This document shows, piece by piece, positions 1-11,663 of a stretch of DNA of 64,000 nt. Numbering within the stretch: the stretch's first letter is position 1; each line of letters begins with the position of its first letter. The notes beneath the pieces are model-generated. The model saw nothing but the letters and a program-made list of their open reading frames with translations. It made no database searches and was not told the DNA's origin. The position numbers were made by a program, and so were the translations under genes. This stretch comes from Gilvimarinus polysaccharolyticus (GTDB lineage Bacteria > Pseudomonadota > Gammaproteobacteria > Pseudomonadales > Cellvibrionaceae). The DNA lies in NCBI RefSeq assembly GCF_001187555.1, contig NZ_LFIJ01000002.1, positions 559,920 to 623,919 of the forward strand, read 5' to 3'.

Positions 1-293
1 TAGGGCTAAACCTAACCGCACTTATCCAAATCAGTATGGACCGGCATACTCCCGAGCGCTTTGAAAACTTTGAAAATGCCATTGCCGACTACCCCGAAGT
101 GCTTGAGTGTCATCTTATTACTGGGCAATCGGCCGATTACCAAATCAAAGTTATTGTTGCGGATATGGACGCGTTTCAACATTTCTTGCTTAACAAACTA
201 ACGCGAATTGAGGGTGTTACCGGCGTACAATCGTCTTTTATACTTAAATCCCCCATCCGTACCACAGCACTGCCTATTTCACACAAAGCCTAA
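1..293 (+). CDS. Lrp/AsnC-family transcriptional regulator, C-terminal part (5' end outside window)
   Basis: The reading frame is open from the first bases of the window and reads GLNLTALIQISMDRHTPE before the first internal ATG at 36, so this is the tail of a longer gene. The residues match the ligand-binding RAM domain of Lrp/AsnC regulators: a GLxLTA strand, a helix around FENFENAI, then VLECHLITGQSADY and the IEGVTGVQSSFILK ending. Family members sense amino acids or related small molecules and bind DNA through an N-terminal helix-turn-helix, which lies outside the window. The target genes and the ligand cannot be told from this fragment. Confidence 0.85.
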   Translation, partial: GLNLTALIQISMDRHTPERFENFENAIADYPEVLECHLITGQSADYQIKVIVADMDAFQHFLLNKLTRIEGVTGVQSSFILKSPIRTTALPISHKA

Positions 294-322
294 ATCGTCG
301 CACCCTTAACATTGAGATTGAT

Positions 323-1258
323 ATGATTCGCTTTATACAACTGGCCACCGTAAGTCTTTTATGTTTAGCCACCCAAGGATTTTCTGCCACGTCAACCACC
401 GAGACAGTCAATGGTGATGCCGCCCTTGAGCGCATCAGCTACATGAGTGAGATTGACAAACAAGAGCGGGATTTTTTTGTTTATCTGCCACAGAATTACC
501 ACACACAACCCGACAAACAATGGCCTGTAATTTTATTCTTACACGGTAATGGGGAGCGTGGCGACGGTAAAGAAGACCTTGATTATGTATTAATTCATGG
601 GCCGTTATACGAGGCATGGATTCAGAAAAAAGACCTGCCTTTTATTATTATCTCCCCCCAGTTGCCTATGTTTGGCATGGACAAGCGCGGCATCAGCTAC
701 ATCGACAATCGCTCTCGCTCACAAATCCCTCAACGCCAAGCTTCAGGGGTACCGCCTCGCCCACCCTACTTTGCCACCCCACAACCTATGACGGGAGTTG
801 CAGCCCATACCGATATGGATGCGATTCCACCCAAATTACCAGGAGGTTGGGATAAAGTAGATAATGACTTAATGACAATCATTGCCGATGTCCAAAAAAA
901 GTTTCGTACTGACATCAGTCGACTGTACCTAACCGGCATGAGTTATGGCGGATACGGCACTTGGTGGATGGCCAGCCAGCACCCAACGCTATTTGCAGCT
1001 ATTGCACCCGTGGTTGGCTGGGGCCACCCCAGTTACGTCGCACCTATTGCCAAGCATCAGATCCCTGTATGGCAATTTGCCGGCGGACGTGATTCAGCTG
1101 TGCCAATTCAATATTTTTACCCAGCGCTCAATCGCTTAGAACAGCTAGGCCACACTCACGTGCGTTTCACCACGCACGAAGATATGGGACACGATGCGTG
1201 GCGCCGAGTATATAAAAGCGATGATTTTTATCAGTGGCTACTAGAACAAAGCCGCTAA
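323..1258 (+). CDS. Exported alpha/beta-hydrolase (esterase / prolyl-oligopeptidase-like)
   Basis: A 311-residue protein with an N-terminal signal peptide (hydrophobic residues 5-20, likely cut after GFSA). Downstream is an alpha/beta-hydrolase core: the oxyanion-hole motif LHGNGERG near residue 75, the nucleophile elbow GMSYGG with Ser207, a probable acid Asp257 in AGGRDSAVP, and His290 in MGHDAW. This is the arrangement of the phospholipase/carboxylesterase or dienelactone-hydrolase-like family, often attached to polysaccharide or xenobiotic ester hydrolysis in marine bacteria. A proline-rich insert (about residues 135-175) may cover the active site. Substrate unknown. It starts 29 bases after the Lrp-type gene on the same strand and may be co-transcribed with it. 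Confidence 0.8.
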   Translation: MIRFIQLATVSLLCLATQGFSATSTTETVNGDAALERISYMSEIDKQERDFFVYLPQNYHTQPDKQWPVILFLHGNGERGDGKEDLDYVLIHGPLYEAWIQKKDLPFIIISPQLPMFGMDKRGISYIDNRSRSQIPQRQASGVPPRPPYFATPQPMTGVAAHTDMDAIPPKLPGGWDKVDNDLMTIIADVQKKFRTDISRLYLTGMSYGGYGTWWMASQHPTLFAAIAPVVGWGHPSYVAPIAKHQIPVWQFAGGRDSAVPIQYFYPALNRLEQLGHTHVRFTTHEDMGHDAWRRVYKSDDFYQWLLEQSR

Positions 1259-1264
1259 TCAATT

Positions 1265-3865
1265 TTATTTTTTAGGCCGGGGTAGCGATACAAAAAATTT
1301 ACTTCCCCGGCCAAATTCTGACTCATACCAAATTGAGCCCGACATATTCTCGACCAAAGCCTTTGTGATATACAGCCCAAGTCCAGTACCACTTTTTTCT
1401 CGACTATCGCTAGAGTCTGCCTGTGAAAACCGCTCAAATATATATTTCTTAAAATATTCCGGTATACCGCGACCATAATCTTTAATCATAAATGTAGCTT
1501 CATCCAAACTAACACTCAGACCAATCTCAACATCACCACCTGGCTTAGAATATTTTATAGCGTTTGATAAAAGGTTTACTAAGATCTGGATTAGACGGTT
1601 TTTATCGGCTCTGATCGTTATATAATCAAACGCCTTTAAGTCATCAAGCTTTACTATATTAACCTTATACCCTTGCGCAAAAACTTCCATACTCTCAATC
1701 GACTGATTGATAAGATCTACCAAATTAAACGTTTCAATATTAAAATTAACCTGATCGAACTCTAGTTTTTCAATATCAAGAATATCACCAACTAACTGCT
1801 GTAATCGCTCAGCATTGGTACTTGCGATATCAATCATTTTTTTTATTTTTTCGTCTACCGCACCAAGTGCTCCAGAGCCAACCAACCTAAGTGCTCCGTT
1901 TATGGACGTTAGCGGGGTTCTTAGCTCATGACTTATGGTGCTAATAAATTCACTTTTTAAACGCTCCGATTTTTTCCGCTCCGTTAGATCATGAAAAATT
2001 AATATCCGATAAACATCACCCTCAATTTCAATTGTGCTAACACCTATTTCAACAGCTAGATTTTCATTCGTAGCGGTTGTTAAATTTGTTTCAATAACAC
2101 TATTATTTTTACCACTAAAAACTTCATCAATAGTATTTTTATTTAACCCTAGATTTGGTAAATACGGAATAATACTGGAATTATTTAAGTCTTCGGATGA
2201 ACCACCTAGCAAGCACGCGGCAGCGGTATTTATTTTTGTAATGCTACCTTTGTTATTTATGGTTAATATTGCCTCGCTTGCGTGCTCTAAAATTAATGAT
2301 AACTCAAGTGTTCTTTCAAACACTTGTTGTTTTATCATATTGGATCGAAGACTAAGCGACAATAAAACTCCCCCCAACAAAGCACATAACAAAAAACCAA
2401 AGGCAAGAACCGTCCAGTTAAATAAATTTTTATGCTGTAAAATAAACGTATCGGTCGGGCTTAGTGTTAAATAAAATTTTTGGCCTGCAAACTCAAAAGA
2501 TTCTTTGAAAAAAACATAATCAGACAATATCGAGTCAGATGTATTATTGCCCCTGTGAATAACCTCTAAACCTTTGCTATTAACGTACTCTAGGGTCACG
2601 GAAACTGTCGGTCGAGCACCATACGCGATCAGCGCTTCCTCTACTATGCGGTTCATAAATACCACAGCGGTAGCAAAGCCTTGCAATTCGTGGGGGGAGG
2701 TTTGATCGCCTGTAAGTTCCGGCTGACAAACAGGATAAAACAATAACATCGCTTTTGAGGTTACCGTATCTTGCACCAACTTTATCGGTGCTGTCATTTG
2801 TGCTTTACGGGTTAACGCCGCACGATCCAGTACCGCTCGACGTGATGGGATTGATGCAATATTAAAATTTTTTACTCTCTCATTTCCCACCACTGGAACT
2901 ATGTATTTTACGTAGATATAATCATCCCGCTCAGGCGCGGTAATAATGTTGCCATTCTCATCCTCCTCGGTAATTGTGTCGTTTCTGTTATTTTCCTCGC
3001 GATCTCCATGTTGAATATACTCATTCCAAGACAAGGCATAAATTTCGGGGTTATCCTGCATCGGTGTTGCGACAAAATTCTCGAAATCAGATTGGGTGAT
3101 AATACTTGTTGTATGAAATAAACTATCGATACTTTTTAATACACCCAACTGACTTTCTAAACGTGTTTTAATATTGGCACTAAAGGGTTGTGCCTGCAGT
3201 GAAAACGATTCTCTAATTTTATCTAGCTCGGCATTATTTACTCGGATAAAAACAGCCGCCATTAAAGTAAAGACTACCACTAACGGCATCCCCAGACTTA
3301 GCCATCTTGCGCGCCATAAAACCCTTGGGCGCGCAAACAACAAGTACATTATGGGCAGCACCAGTAACACACCTATGGACTCACCCAACCACAATGTCCA
3401 CCAAATATGCTTTATATCTTGTTGCGCTTCAGTACCCAAAAGCACAAAACTAACAGTTGCAATGGTCGCGCTTATACTACAACTGACTGGGCCCCCTAAA
3501 AAATAACTTACAAGAATATTCCGCTCGCTCGACAACGTGTGATGTCGCGAACAAAAGCGGGTAATAAGCCATTCACCACAAACCGCAGCAAAGGTACTTC
3601 CTAACCCGATCGTCGTCGCCATAACTAGATCTGTCGTCGACAACGCTAGGTTACTACCGTAAACAATGCTTAGATTTAAACCAAATGAACCAATAAGCAC
3701 ACCAGGCCAAAGGCGTCGGCCAAACAACAGTAACGCTCCTAGCGCCATCCCCGCTGGTAGAAACGCCGCCACAGCAAAACCTGGCGGCATAGCCATTAAC
3801 GCCACCAGAAGACCTACTATCCAGTAAGTCAAAGCTAAAAAAACTATACGCAAAAAAGTCTGCAA
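1265..3865 (-). CDS. Membrane sensor histidine kinase (MASE1-CHASE-PAS-HisKA-HATPase_c)
   Basis: An 866-residue hybrid sensor without a receiver domain. The first roughly 210 residues form a multi-helix MASE1-type membrane module. A periplasmic CHASE domain follows (about 230-420, with DFENFVATPMQDNPEIYALSW), then a further membrane helix, and a PAS domain near 530-640. The kinase core has phospho-acceptor His646 in SHELRTPL, the N box LVNLLSNAIKYS, and the G box GTGLGLYITK. It should autophosphorylate in response to an extracellular ligand and pass the phosphate to a response regulator that is not encoded next to it, so it is an orphan kinase. It ends 6 bases from the convergent hydrolase gene and is divergent from another CHASE-domain protein. 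Confidence 0.9.
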   Translation of the reverse strand: MQTFLRIVFLALTYWIVGLLVALMAMPPGFAVAAFLPAGMALGALLLFGRRLWPGVLIGSFGLNLSIVYGSNLALSTTDLVMATTIGLGSTFAAVCGEWLITRFCSRHHTLSSERNILVSYFLGGPVSCSISATIATVSFVLLGTEAQQDIKHIWWTLWLGESIGVLLVLPIMYLLFARPRVLWRARWLSLGMPLVVVFTLMAAVFIRVNNAELDKIRESFSLQAQPFSANIKTRLESQLGVLKSIDSLFHTTSIITQSDFENFVATPMQDNPEIYALSWNEYIQHGDREENNRNDTITEEDENGNIITAPERDDYIYVKYIVPVVGNERVKNFNIASIPSRRAVLDRAALTRKAQMTAPIKLVQDTVTSKAMLLFYPVCQPELTGDQTSPHELQGFATAVVFMNRIVEEALIAYGARPTVSVTLEYVNSKGLEVIHRGNNTSDSILSDYVFFKESFEFAGQKFYLTLSPTDTFILQHKNLFNWTVLAFGFLLCALLGGVLLSLSLRSNMIKQQVFERTLELSLILEHASEAILTINNKGSITKINTAAACLLGGSSEDLNNSSIIPYLPNLGLNKNTIDEVFSGKNNSVIETNLTTATNENLAVEIGVSTIEIEGDVYRILIFHDLTERKKSERLKSEFISTISHELRTPLTSINGALRLVGSGALGAVDEKIKKMIDIASTNAERLQQLVGDILDIEKLEFDQVNFNIETFNLVDLINQSIESMEVFAQGYKVNIVKLDDLKAFDYITIRADKNRLIQILVNLLSNAIKYSKPGGDVEIGLSVSLDEATFMIKDYGRGIPEYFKKYIFERFSQADSSDSREKSGTGLGLYITKALVENMSGSIWYESEFGRGSKFFVSLPRPKK

Positions 3866-4120
3866 GTATATTGCGCCTCAGGTTAACTCATTCTGCTCTA
3901 ACAGTAGCACAAGCTCGAAGTTTGTCATTTCACAAAAATTAAAGTGCTTTATTGGAGGTAAAACCGCTCGCCAGTCTAGATAAAGGCCTACCGCAACCCT
4001 TTTATTATGGTGTCTTTAGCGGAATATTCCATTTCCGCTGTAAATCCACACAAAAAAAGCTATATTGTAGTTATAATTTAGCAGCTTTTATTACTCGTCC
4101 ATGGATTAGATTAAGGCGAT

Positions 4121-6724
4121 ATGACCCTGGAAAACCTAAAGCGTAATCCTGCGGCAAAATGGGCTCTTACCATATGTGTCGCCTTACTACTTGTGGCTAC
4201 CGCTGTCGAGGTGATGTTAGAGCGTTATTTTCATCAATCAGAAATATTTAACAAACAACAACAAGTCAGCCAACAACTCGACACACACCGTGCAAAGCTT
4301 GTTGGTGCTATCAATAATAATTTATCACTCATTAGTGGTTTTGCCGCTTATATTGGCGCGCACCCCAACCTATCTCAGGCCGAGTTTGAACATTACGCCG
4401 CCGCGGTATTTCGCCAAGAACCCTTATTGATAAATATTTCTGCCGCACCAAACTTAATTACTCATTATGTTTATCCACCCGACAAAAACAAAGCAATCTT
4501 AGGTCTAGATTACCGCGATTACCCGCATGAGCTGGCTGTAATTAAGACATTAACCCAGCCGGGTACACTTAACCTTGCAGGTCCTCTTATACTTTGGCAG
4601 GGTCCTGAAGCCGTTATCGGACGCGCTCCAGTCTTTACTGACAACAACACCTTTTGGGGTGTTGTATCGGCCCCCATGATGACCCAAGACCTATACCGCG
4701 CCGCTGGGTTGCTAGAGGACGAACCCAGTGTAGAAATCGCAATACGAGGCCGTGATGGTCTTGGCGAGCAAGGAGAGGTGTTTTATGGCCATGGCGAGGT
4801 GTTCACTGATCCGCACAGTGTAGTTACAACACTTAATATTGCAGGTGGCGGCTGGCAGCTAGCAGCGCGGCCTCTGCACGGCTGGGTTAGCAATAACCCT
4901 GTTTTTTGGTTACTGCGCTGCTCATTTATTATTATTGCGCTAATGCTTATTACAACGATTGCCTATCGTTACCGGCAAATACGGCGTGATTTTTATTATC
5001 GTCGCAGTCTACAAGAAAATGAAGCCTTATTGCGCGAGGCTGGCAAGCTCGCGTTGGTAGGTGGTTGGCGATTATCCCCCGAGAAAGATCGCCTTATTTT
5101 ATCGCACTGGAGCGAACAAACTGCCAATACGCTTCATATGGCGTACCAGAATTCACCGCCGACACTGGCGCAAATACTCGCAACCTTTGATGCTAATCAA
5201 GCTAAAGCTCTTAAACTCGCCATTATTGCTGCTACACACGGCACACCTTTTGACTTAGAGCTGTACTATATCTCTAAAAACACAGGGAAATGTTGGACTC
5301 GTATTATTGGCAAACCTATATTAGAAGGTACGCAGCCGTTCTCTGTTCTTGGCTCGATGCAAGACATAACCGAGCGAAAACACTTTACTAATAAAATCCA
5401 GCAACAGGCAATTTACGATCAATTAACCGGCCTTCCCAATCGATTTCTTTTTCAAAAACAACTAAACAAAGCCATCACTACGGCGCAACGAAACAATACT
5501 AAATTAGCCATTTTATTTATCGATCTTGATAACTTTAAACCGGTTAATGATAATTTAGGCCACACCATCGGTGATCATTTACTTAAATGTGTCGGCGATA
5601 GAATCAAAGCATGCATCCGATCTAGCGACACAGTTGCTCGCTATAGTGGCGACGAGTTTATTGTTATTTTGCACGATATTTACGATGTGAAAGTTTCGGT
5701 ATCCATTGCCGAACAAATTATTAAAGCCATAAGTCAGGTTTATACAATCGGTGAAAATCATGTTTTTTGCGGCGCTAGTGTAGGTATCTCTATATACCCC
5801 GATGACGGTGATAATGCCGAACCTTTAGTATCTAAAGCCGACCAAGCAATGTACGGTGTTAAACGCTCGGGACGTAATGGTTGGCAATTTTTTACTAGAA
5901 ACATGCAAGTGGTTTCAGAAAAACGCCATGTTTTAAGCACTCAACTCGTCACCGCTATGGAAAACCAAGAGTTCTGTGTTTACTACCAACCAATCATAGA
6001 TTTAAACGATAACCATATAGGAAAGTGCGAGGCCTTAGTTCGTTGGTTTCGTAATGGAAAACAAATACCTACCGATGAATTTATTACTTTGGCCGAAGAG
6101 ACGGGACGAATCAATGAGATTGATCGTTTTGTATTGGCGACAGCGAGCGAGCAACTAATCACACTTTCACAAAAATTAGAATATCCGCTTAGCTTATCTA
6201 TTAATGTTTCACCTCGTGTTTTTTCCAGTAAAGATGACTCTCTAGATAGATGGCTGGCGTTGATTACCCAAGCATCCAAACAGCTCGATATCACCGTCGA
6301 AATAACCGAGCGGTTGTTGATAGAAGAATCCGATCGTATTATGTGGGTTTTAACTAAACTAAAATCACTCGGCATTACCATTGCCATCGATGATTTTGGT
6401 ACCGGTTATTCATCCCTGAGTTATCTCACTAAATTTCCAATCGATATTATTAAGATCGATCAGTCGTTTATTAAAAAACTCGGACAAGAGGCAACCCCCG
6501 AGGCACTAACCGAGACAATGATCGGACTATCACACAAACTAAATCTAGAGGTGGTTGCCGAAGGTATAGAAACCTTAGAGCAACTTAATTATTTGCGTAG
6601 TTGGCACTGCGATTACGGCCAAGGCTACTATTTTAATAAGCCTCTGCCGGCCGAACAGTTTGTGCAACTTATCGAGCAAGAAAAGCTCAAGGCAACTAAT
6701 TTAACCCCTTTCCCCAATCTATAG
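4121..6724 (+). CDS. CHASE-PAS-GGDEF-EAL cyclic-di-GMP signalling protein
   Basis: An 867-residue inner-membrane protein. A membrane helix (about 15-32) precedes a periplasmic CHASE domain (about 70-230), a second helix near 265-285, a PAS-like region (about 300-420), a GGDEF domain and an EAL domain. The diguanylate cyclase signature is SGDEF (509-513), a variant usually still compatible with activity, and an RxxD inhibitory site (RSSD) lies exactly five residues upstream. The phosphodiesterase domain keeps EAL (637-639), AIDDFGTGYSSL and VAEGIETLEQ, so both synthesis and breakdown of c-di-GMP are possible. It is divergent from the CHASE histidine kinase at 1265-3865. The net activity cannot be predicted from sequence. 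Confidence 0.9.
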   Translation: MTLENLKRNPAAKWALTICVALLLVATAVEVMLERYFHQSEIFNKQQQVSQQLDTHRAKLVGAINNNLSLISGFAAYIGAHPNLSQAEFEHYAAAVFRQEPLLINISAAPNLITHYVYPPDKNKAILGLDYRDYPHELAVIKTLTQPGTLNLAGPLILWQGPEAVIGRAPVFTDNNTFWGVVSAPMMTQDLYRAAGLLEDEPSVEIAIRGRDGLGEQGEVFYGHGEVFTDPHSVVTTLNIAGGGWQLAARPLHGWVSNNPVFWLLRCSFIIIALMLITTIAYRYRQIRRDFYYRRSLQENEALLREAGKLALVGGWRLSPEKDRLILSHWSEQTANTLHMAYQNSPPTLAQILATFDANQAKALKLAIIAATHGTPFDLELYYISKNTGKCWTRIIGKPILEGTQPFSVLGSMQDITERKHFTNKIQQQAIYDQLTGLPNRFLFQKQLNKAITTAQRNNTKLAILFIDLDNFKPVNDNLGHTIGDHLLKCVGDRIKACIRSSDTVARYSGDEFIVILHDIYDVKVSVSIAEQIIKAISQVYTIGENHVFCGASVGISIYPDDGDNAEPLVSKADQAMYGVKRSGRNGWQFFTRNMQVVSEKRHVLSTQLVTAMENQEFCVYYQPIIDLNDNHIGKCEALVRWFRNGKQIPTDEFITLAEETGRINEIDRFVLATASEQLITLSQKLEYPLSLSINVSPRVFSSKDDSLDRWLALITQASKQLDITVEITERLLIEESDRIMWVLTKLKSLGITIAIDDFGTGYSSLSYLTKFPIDIIKIDQSFIKKLGQEATPEALTETMIGLSHKLNLEVVAEGIETLEQLNYLRSWHCDYGQGYYFNKPLPAEQFVQLIEQEKLKATNLTPFPNL

Positions 6725-6784
6725 CGATAAACTTAAGGTCTCGAATAACACGCTATTTACACACAAATTGTGTTATTAGTAGTG

Positions 6785-6824
6785 CAAAAAACCCCCAATA
6801 CCTTTTCGGATATTGGGGGTTTTG
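6785..6824. terminator. Bidirectional rho-independent terminator between convergent genes
   Basis: The arms 6792-6802 and 6808-6819 (CCCCCAATACC against GGATATTGGGGG, one bulged base) form a GC-topped hairpin. Six A residues lie on the left and TTTT on the right, so it can terminate both the plus-strand GGDEF-EAL gene and the minus-strand gyrB operon that converge here. Confidence 0.85.
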
Positions 6825-6866
6825 GGGATTTAAGTTGTGAGGATTTTGGTCAACTACTACTTAATT

Positions 6867-9344
<2,478 letters not shown>

Positions 9345-10439
9345 TTATAACTGCTCTGAAATCTTTCCTTGTTCCACGTGGAACAATTTAATCTGCCTGT
9401 TAGGCTTTTCTCGCCACGGCTGAAGCAATTGTTCTTGCTCCACACCAGTAATAAACACCTGTGTTTCTAACCGATCTAACCAATCAACTAAAAGCTGTCG
9501 ATGAGCTTCATCTAGCTCTGCAGGTAAATCATCAACCAAAAAAATACAATGGCGCCCAGTTAATTGCGCAAATACAACTCCCTGTGTGATTTTCATTGCA
9601 CAAACAAGAAGCTTTTGTTGGCCACGAGACAAAACATCGGCCGCCGCATGGCCTTTTATTCGAATCCGAATATCGCTGCGGTGAACTCCTGCCCCGGTAA
9701 ACCCTAGGCGACTATCACGCTCCAGAGTGTCCGCTAATACATCAGCGTAAAGTTTATCCTTCTCCCAACCGCGATAGAGGCTAAGGGTTAACCCCTCAAC
9801 CATAACAAACTCACCTATAAGCTGGTGAAAGACTTCACTAAACACGTTAAACGCACGTGTCCGCATATCTACTATTCGCTCACTAACGGAAACTAGCTCT
9901 CGCTCCCAAACCGCTAGCTCTGAACCCTCTATTCTATCACGCCGTAGGATACTATTCCGTTGTTTTAAACAGCGTTGTGCGGCTTTCCAGGCGCTAAAAA
10001 AGGTAGGTTCCACGTGGAACACCAGCCAATCTAAAAACTGGCGCCTTGTGGCCGGGCTCCCCTCCAACAATAAAAACACATCTGCATTAATAACTTGCAG
10101 CGGAAGCAGTCCCGCGAGCTCAGCCAGTGAACCAACCGCCTGACCACGAGCTTTGAACACCGCATCGCCATTACGGCTACGAGTAACCCCCAAAGGAATA
10201 CTGTCAGCGTCAGCGATAAGACGAGCAAAAACTGTCATATCTTCACAGTGCTCGTTAATAAGTGCCTTGATTTTTGGGCCCCTAAAAGAGCGGCCAAGAG
10301 ACAATACGTGGATAGACTCTAGTATTGATGTTTTACCAGAGCCGTTTTCACCAAAAATAAGATTTACATCGGAGGAGGGTTGTATATCTAGCGTTATCAC
10401 ATTGCGCAAATTTTGAATGCTTAACCGACTAATAGACAT
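9345..10439 (-). CDS. recF: DNA replication and repair protein RecF
   Basis: SMC-like ATPase that loads RecA at single-strand gaps with RecO and RecR. The 364-residue protein has Walker A GENGSGKT (residues 30-37), an ABC-type signature around LSRGQQKLL, and a Walker B FLVDDLPAELD near the C terminus. It lies 33 bases after dnaN and 57 bases before the chosen gyrB start in the same operon. Its coding sequence carries two near-identical palindromes of parS type (9370-9385 and 10006-10021), one of them in its last codons, so this gene doubles as a probable partition site. Confidence 0.96.
   Translation of the reverse strand: MSISRLSIQNLRNVITLDIQPSSDVNLIFGENGSGKTSILESIHVLSLGRSFRGPKIKALINEHCEDMTVFARLIADADSIPLGVTRSRNGDAVFKARGQAVGSLAELAGLLPLQVINADVFLLLEGSPATRRQFLDWLVFHVEPTFFSAWKAAQRCLKQRNSILRRDRIEGSELAVWERELVSVSERIVDMRTRAFNVFSEVFHQLIGEFVMVEGLTLSLYRGWEKDKLYADVLADTLERDSRLGFTGAGVHRSDIRIRIKGHAAADVLSRGQQKLLVCAMKITQGVVFAQLTGRHCIFLVDDLPAELDEAHRQLLVDWLDRLETQVFITGVEQEQLLQPWREKPNRQIKLFHVEQGKISEQL
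9370..9385. promoter_or_regulatory. parS: parS partition site 1 (inside recF)
   Basis: TGTTCCACGTGGAACA is a perfect 16 bp palindrome, extended by one further pair on each side. It matches the known bacterial parS core (GTTCCACGTGGAAC in pseudomonads). A chromosomal ParA/ParB pair is encoded in this window at 22271-24008, so ParB binding here is the natural reading. Confidence 0.9.
10006..10021. promoter_or_regulatory. parS: parS partition site 2 (inside recF)
   Basis: GGTTCCACGTGGAACA differs from the first parS site by one base at the outer edge and keeps the full TTCCACGTGGAA core. It lies 636 bp from site 1, within the same recF gene. No third copy of the core was seen in the window. Confidence 0.88.
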
Positions 10440-10472
10440 ATAGAAACGTATTATAGTGTCGCTATGCGCCCA

Positions 10473-11579
10473 TTACAGGCGCATTGGCATCACAACATAA
10501 AGAGAATCACCACCATCTTCTGGCTCTTCAAGCAACGCACTACTATTAGCATCGGATAGGGTAATCTTTATCGAATCCCCTTCTATAACGTTTGCAACAT
10601 CAGATAAGTAGCTGACATTAAAGCCAACCTCTAACGAGCCGCCACTATAATCTACCGTTAGTTGCTCTTCAGCTTCTTCTTGTTCTGGGTTGTTAGCAAC
10701 AATAGTTAACTGACCATCCTCTAACAACAAACGTACACCACGATACTTCTCGTTAGATAGAATAGAGGTTCGAGAAAACGCTTGCTTTAACTCGGTGCGC
10801 GAACCAAAGATGATCTTGTCTCCACCGCGAGGCAATACACGTTCATAATCAGGAAACTTACCATCCACCAATTTAGAAGTGAACGTGTAGTCTTCAGAGG
10901 TAACCCTTACATGATTAGCACTTAAGATAACATCAACCAAATCATCGACATCGCCCATTAAGCGCGACAACTCTAGCACCCCTTTACGGGGCAAAATAGC
11001 CTGGATAGTCTCGGCTGTATTAACCCCTATCGTGCGTGTACACATTGCCATGCGATGGCCATCAGTAGCTACGACCCGTAACAGATCTTGCTTTACCTCC
11101 CACAACATACCATTTAAGTAATACCGAACATCCTGCTGCGCCATTGCAAAAGCGGTCCGCTCTATCAGACGTTTCACTTCCCGTTGCTGACAACTAAACT
11201 GTAAATCACTGGGGCCATCTTCTACATTTGGAAAATCGGACGCAGGCAAGGTAGATAAAGTAAACCGGCTACGACCACTTTTCAGCAGTACCCGCCCCTC
11301 TTCTTCGTGCAATTCAATGCTTGCATCATCGGGAAGTGAGCGAACAATGTCGACAAACTTACGTGCCGGAACTGTTATTTCACCATCTACGCCGGGAACG
11401 TCAAGCTCTACACGGCCAACAATCTCCACCTCAAGATCAGTACCTGTCAGTGATAAATGAGTGCCTTTAAGCACCATCAAAACATTCGACAGTACTGGTA
11501 GTGTTTGGCGGCGTTCAACCACTCCTGATACCAACTGTAACGGCTTAAGTAAAGCCTCGCGGGCTACGACAAGTTTCAT
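10473..11579 (-). CDS. dnaN: DNA polymerase III beta subunit (sliding clamp)
   Basis: The ring-shaped clamp that tethers DNA polymerase III and other enzymes to DNA. Length is 368 residues, as expected for the three-domain gamma clamp. Typical segments are seen: the N-terminal LLKPLQLVSGVVERRQTLPVLSN-type stretch, ATDGHRMAMCTR in the second domain, and the C-terminal VVMPMRL ending that closes domain III. Start at ATG 11579 with an AGAGAC ribosome-site-like stretch upstream. It follows dnaA by 84 bases and precedes recF by 33 bases in the operon. Confidence 0.98.
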   Translation of the reverse strand: MKLVVAREALLKPLQLVSGVVERRQTLPVLSNVLMVLKGTHLSLTGTDLEVEIVGRVELDVPGVDGEITVPARKFVDIVRSLPDDASIELHEEEGRVLLKSGRSRFTLSTLPASDFPNVEDGPSDLQFSCQQREVKRLIERTAFAMAQQDVRYYLNGMLWEVKQDLLRVVATDGHRMAMCTRTIGVNTAETIQAILPRKGVLELSRLMGDVDDLVDVILSANHVRVTSEDYTFTSKLVDGKFPDYERVLPRGGDKIIFGSRTELKQAFSRTSILSNEKYRGVRLLLEDGQLTIVANNPEQEEAEEQLTVDYSGGSLEVGFNVSYLSDVANVIEGDSIKITLSDANSSALLEEPEDGGDSLYVVMPMRL

Positions 11580-11630
11580 GTGCAGGTCTCTTCGTCAGGT
11601 CCATTTTACTAAATGTCTGGCAAACGATTA

Positions 11631-11644
11631 TGCAATCGATTGCA
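11631..11644. promoter_or_regulatory. Perfect 14 bp palindrome in the dnaA-dnaN spacer
   Basis: TGCAATCGATTGCA reads the same on both strands and lies about 52 bases upstream of the dnaN start codon. Such a site could bind a dimeric regulator or form part of an internal dnaN promoter. No known factor is assigned; the palindrome itself is seen directly. Confidence 0.45.
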
Positions 11645-11663
11645 CCAAAGTCACTTGTTACGC

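Noticed and set aside
2034-2474. 146-residue frame opposite the histidine kinase
   Set aside because: Lies antisense to a well-supported kinase gene and shows no family motif.
3952-4146. 64-residue frame before the GGDEF-EAL gene
   Set aside because: No recognisable protein features, overlaps the start of a secure gene, and lies in a promoter region.
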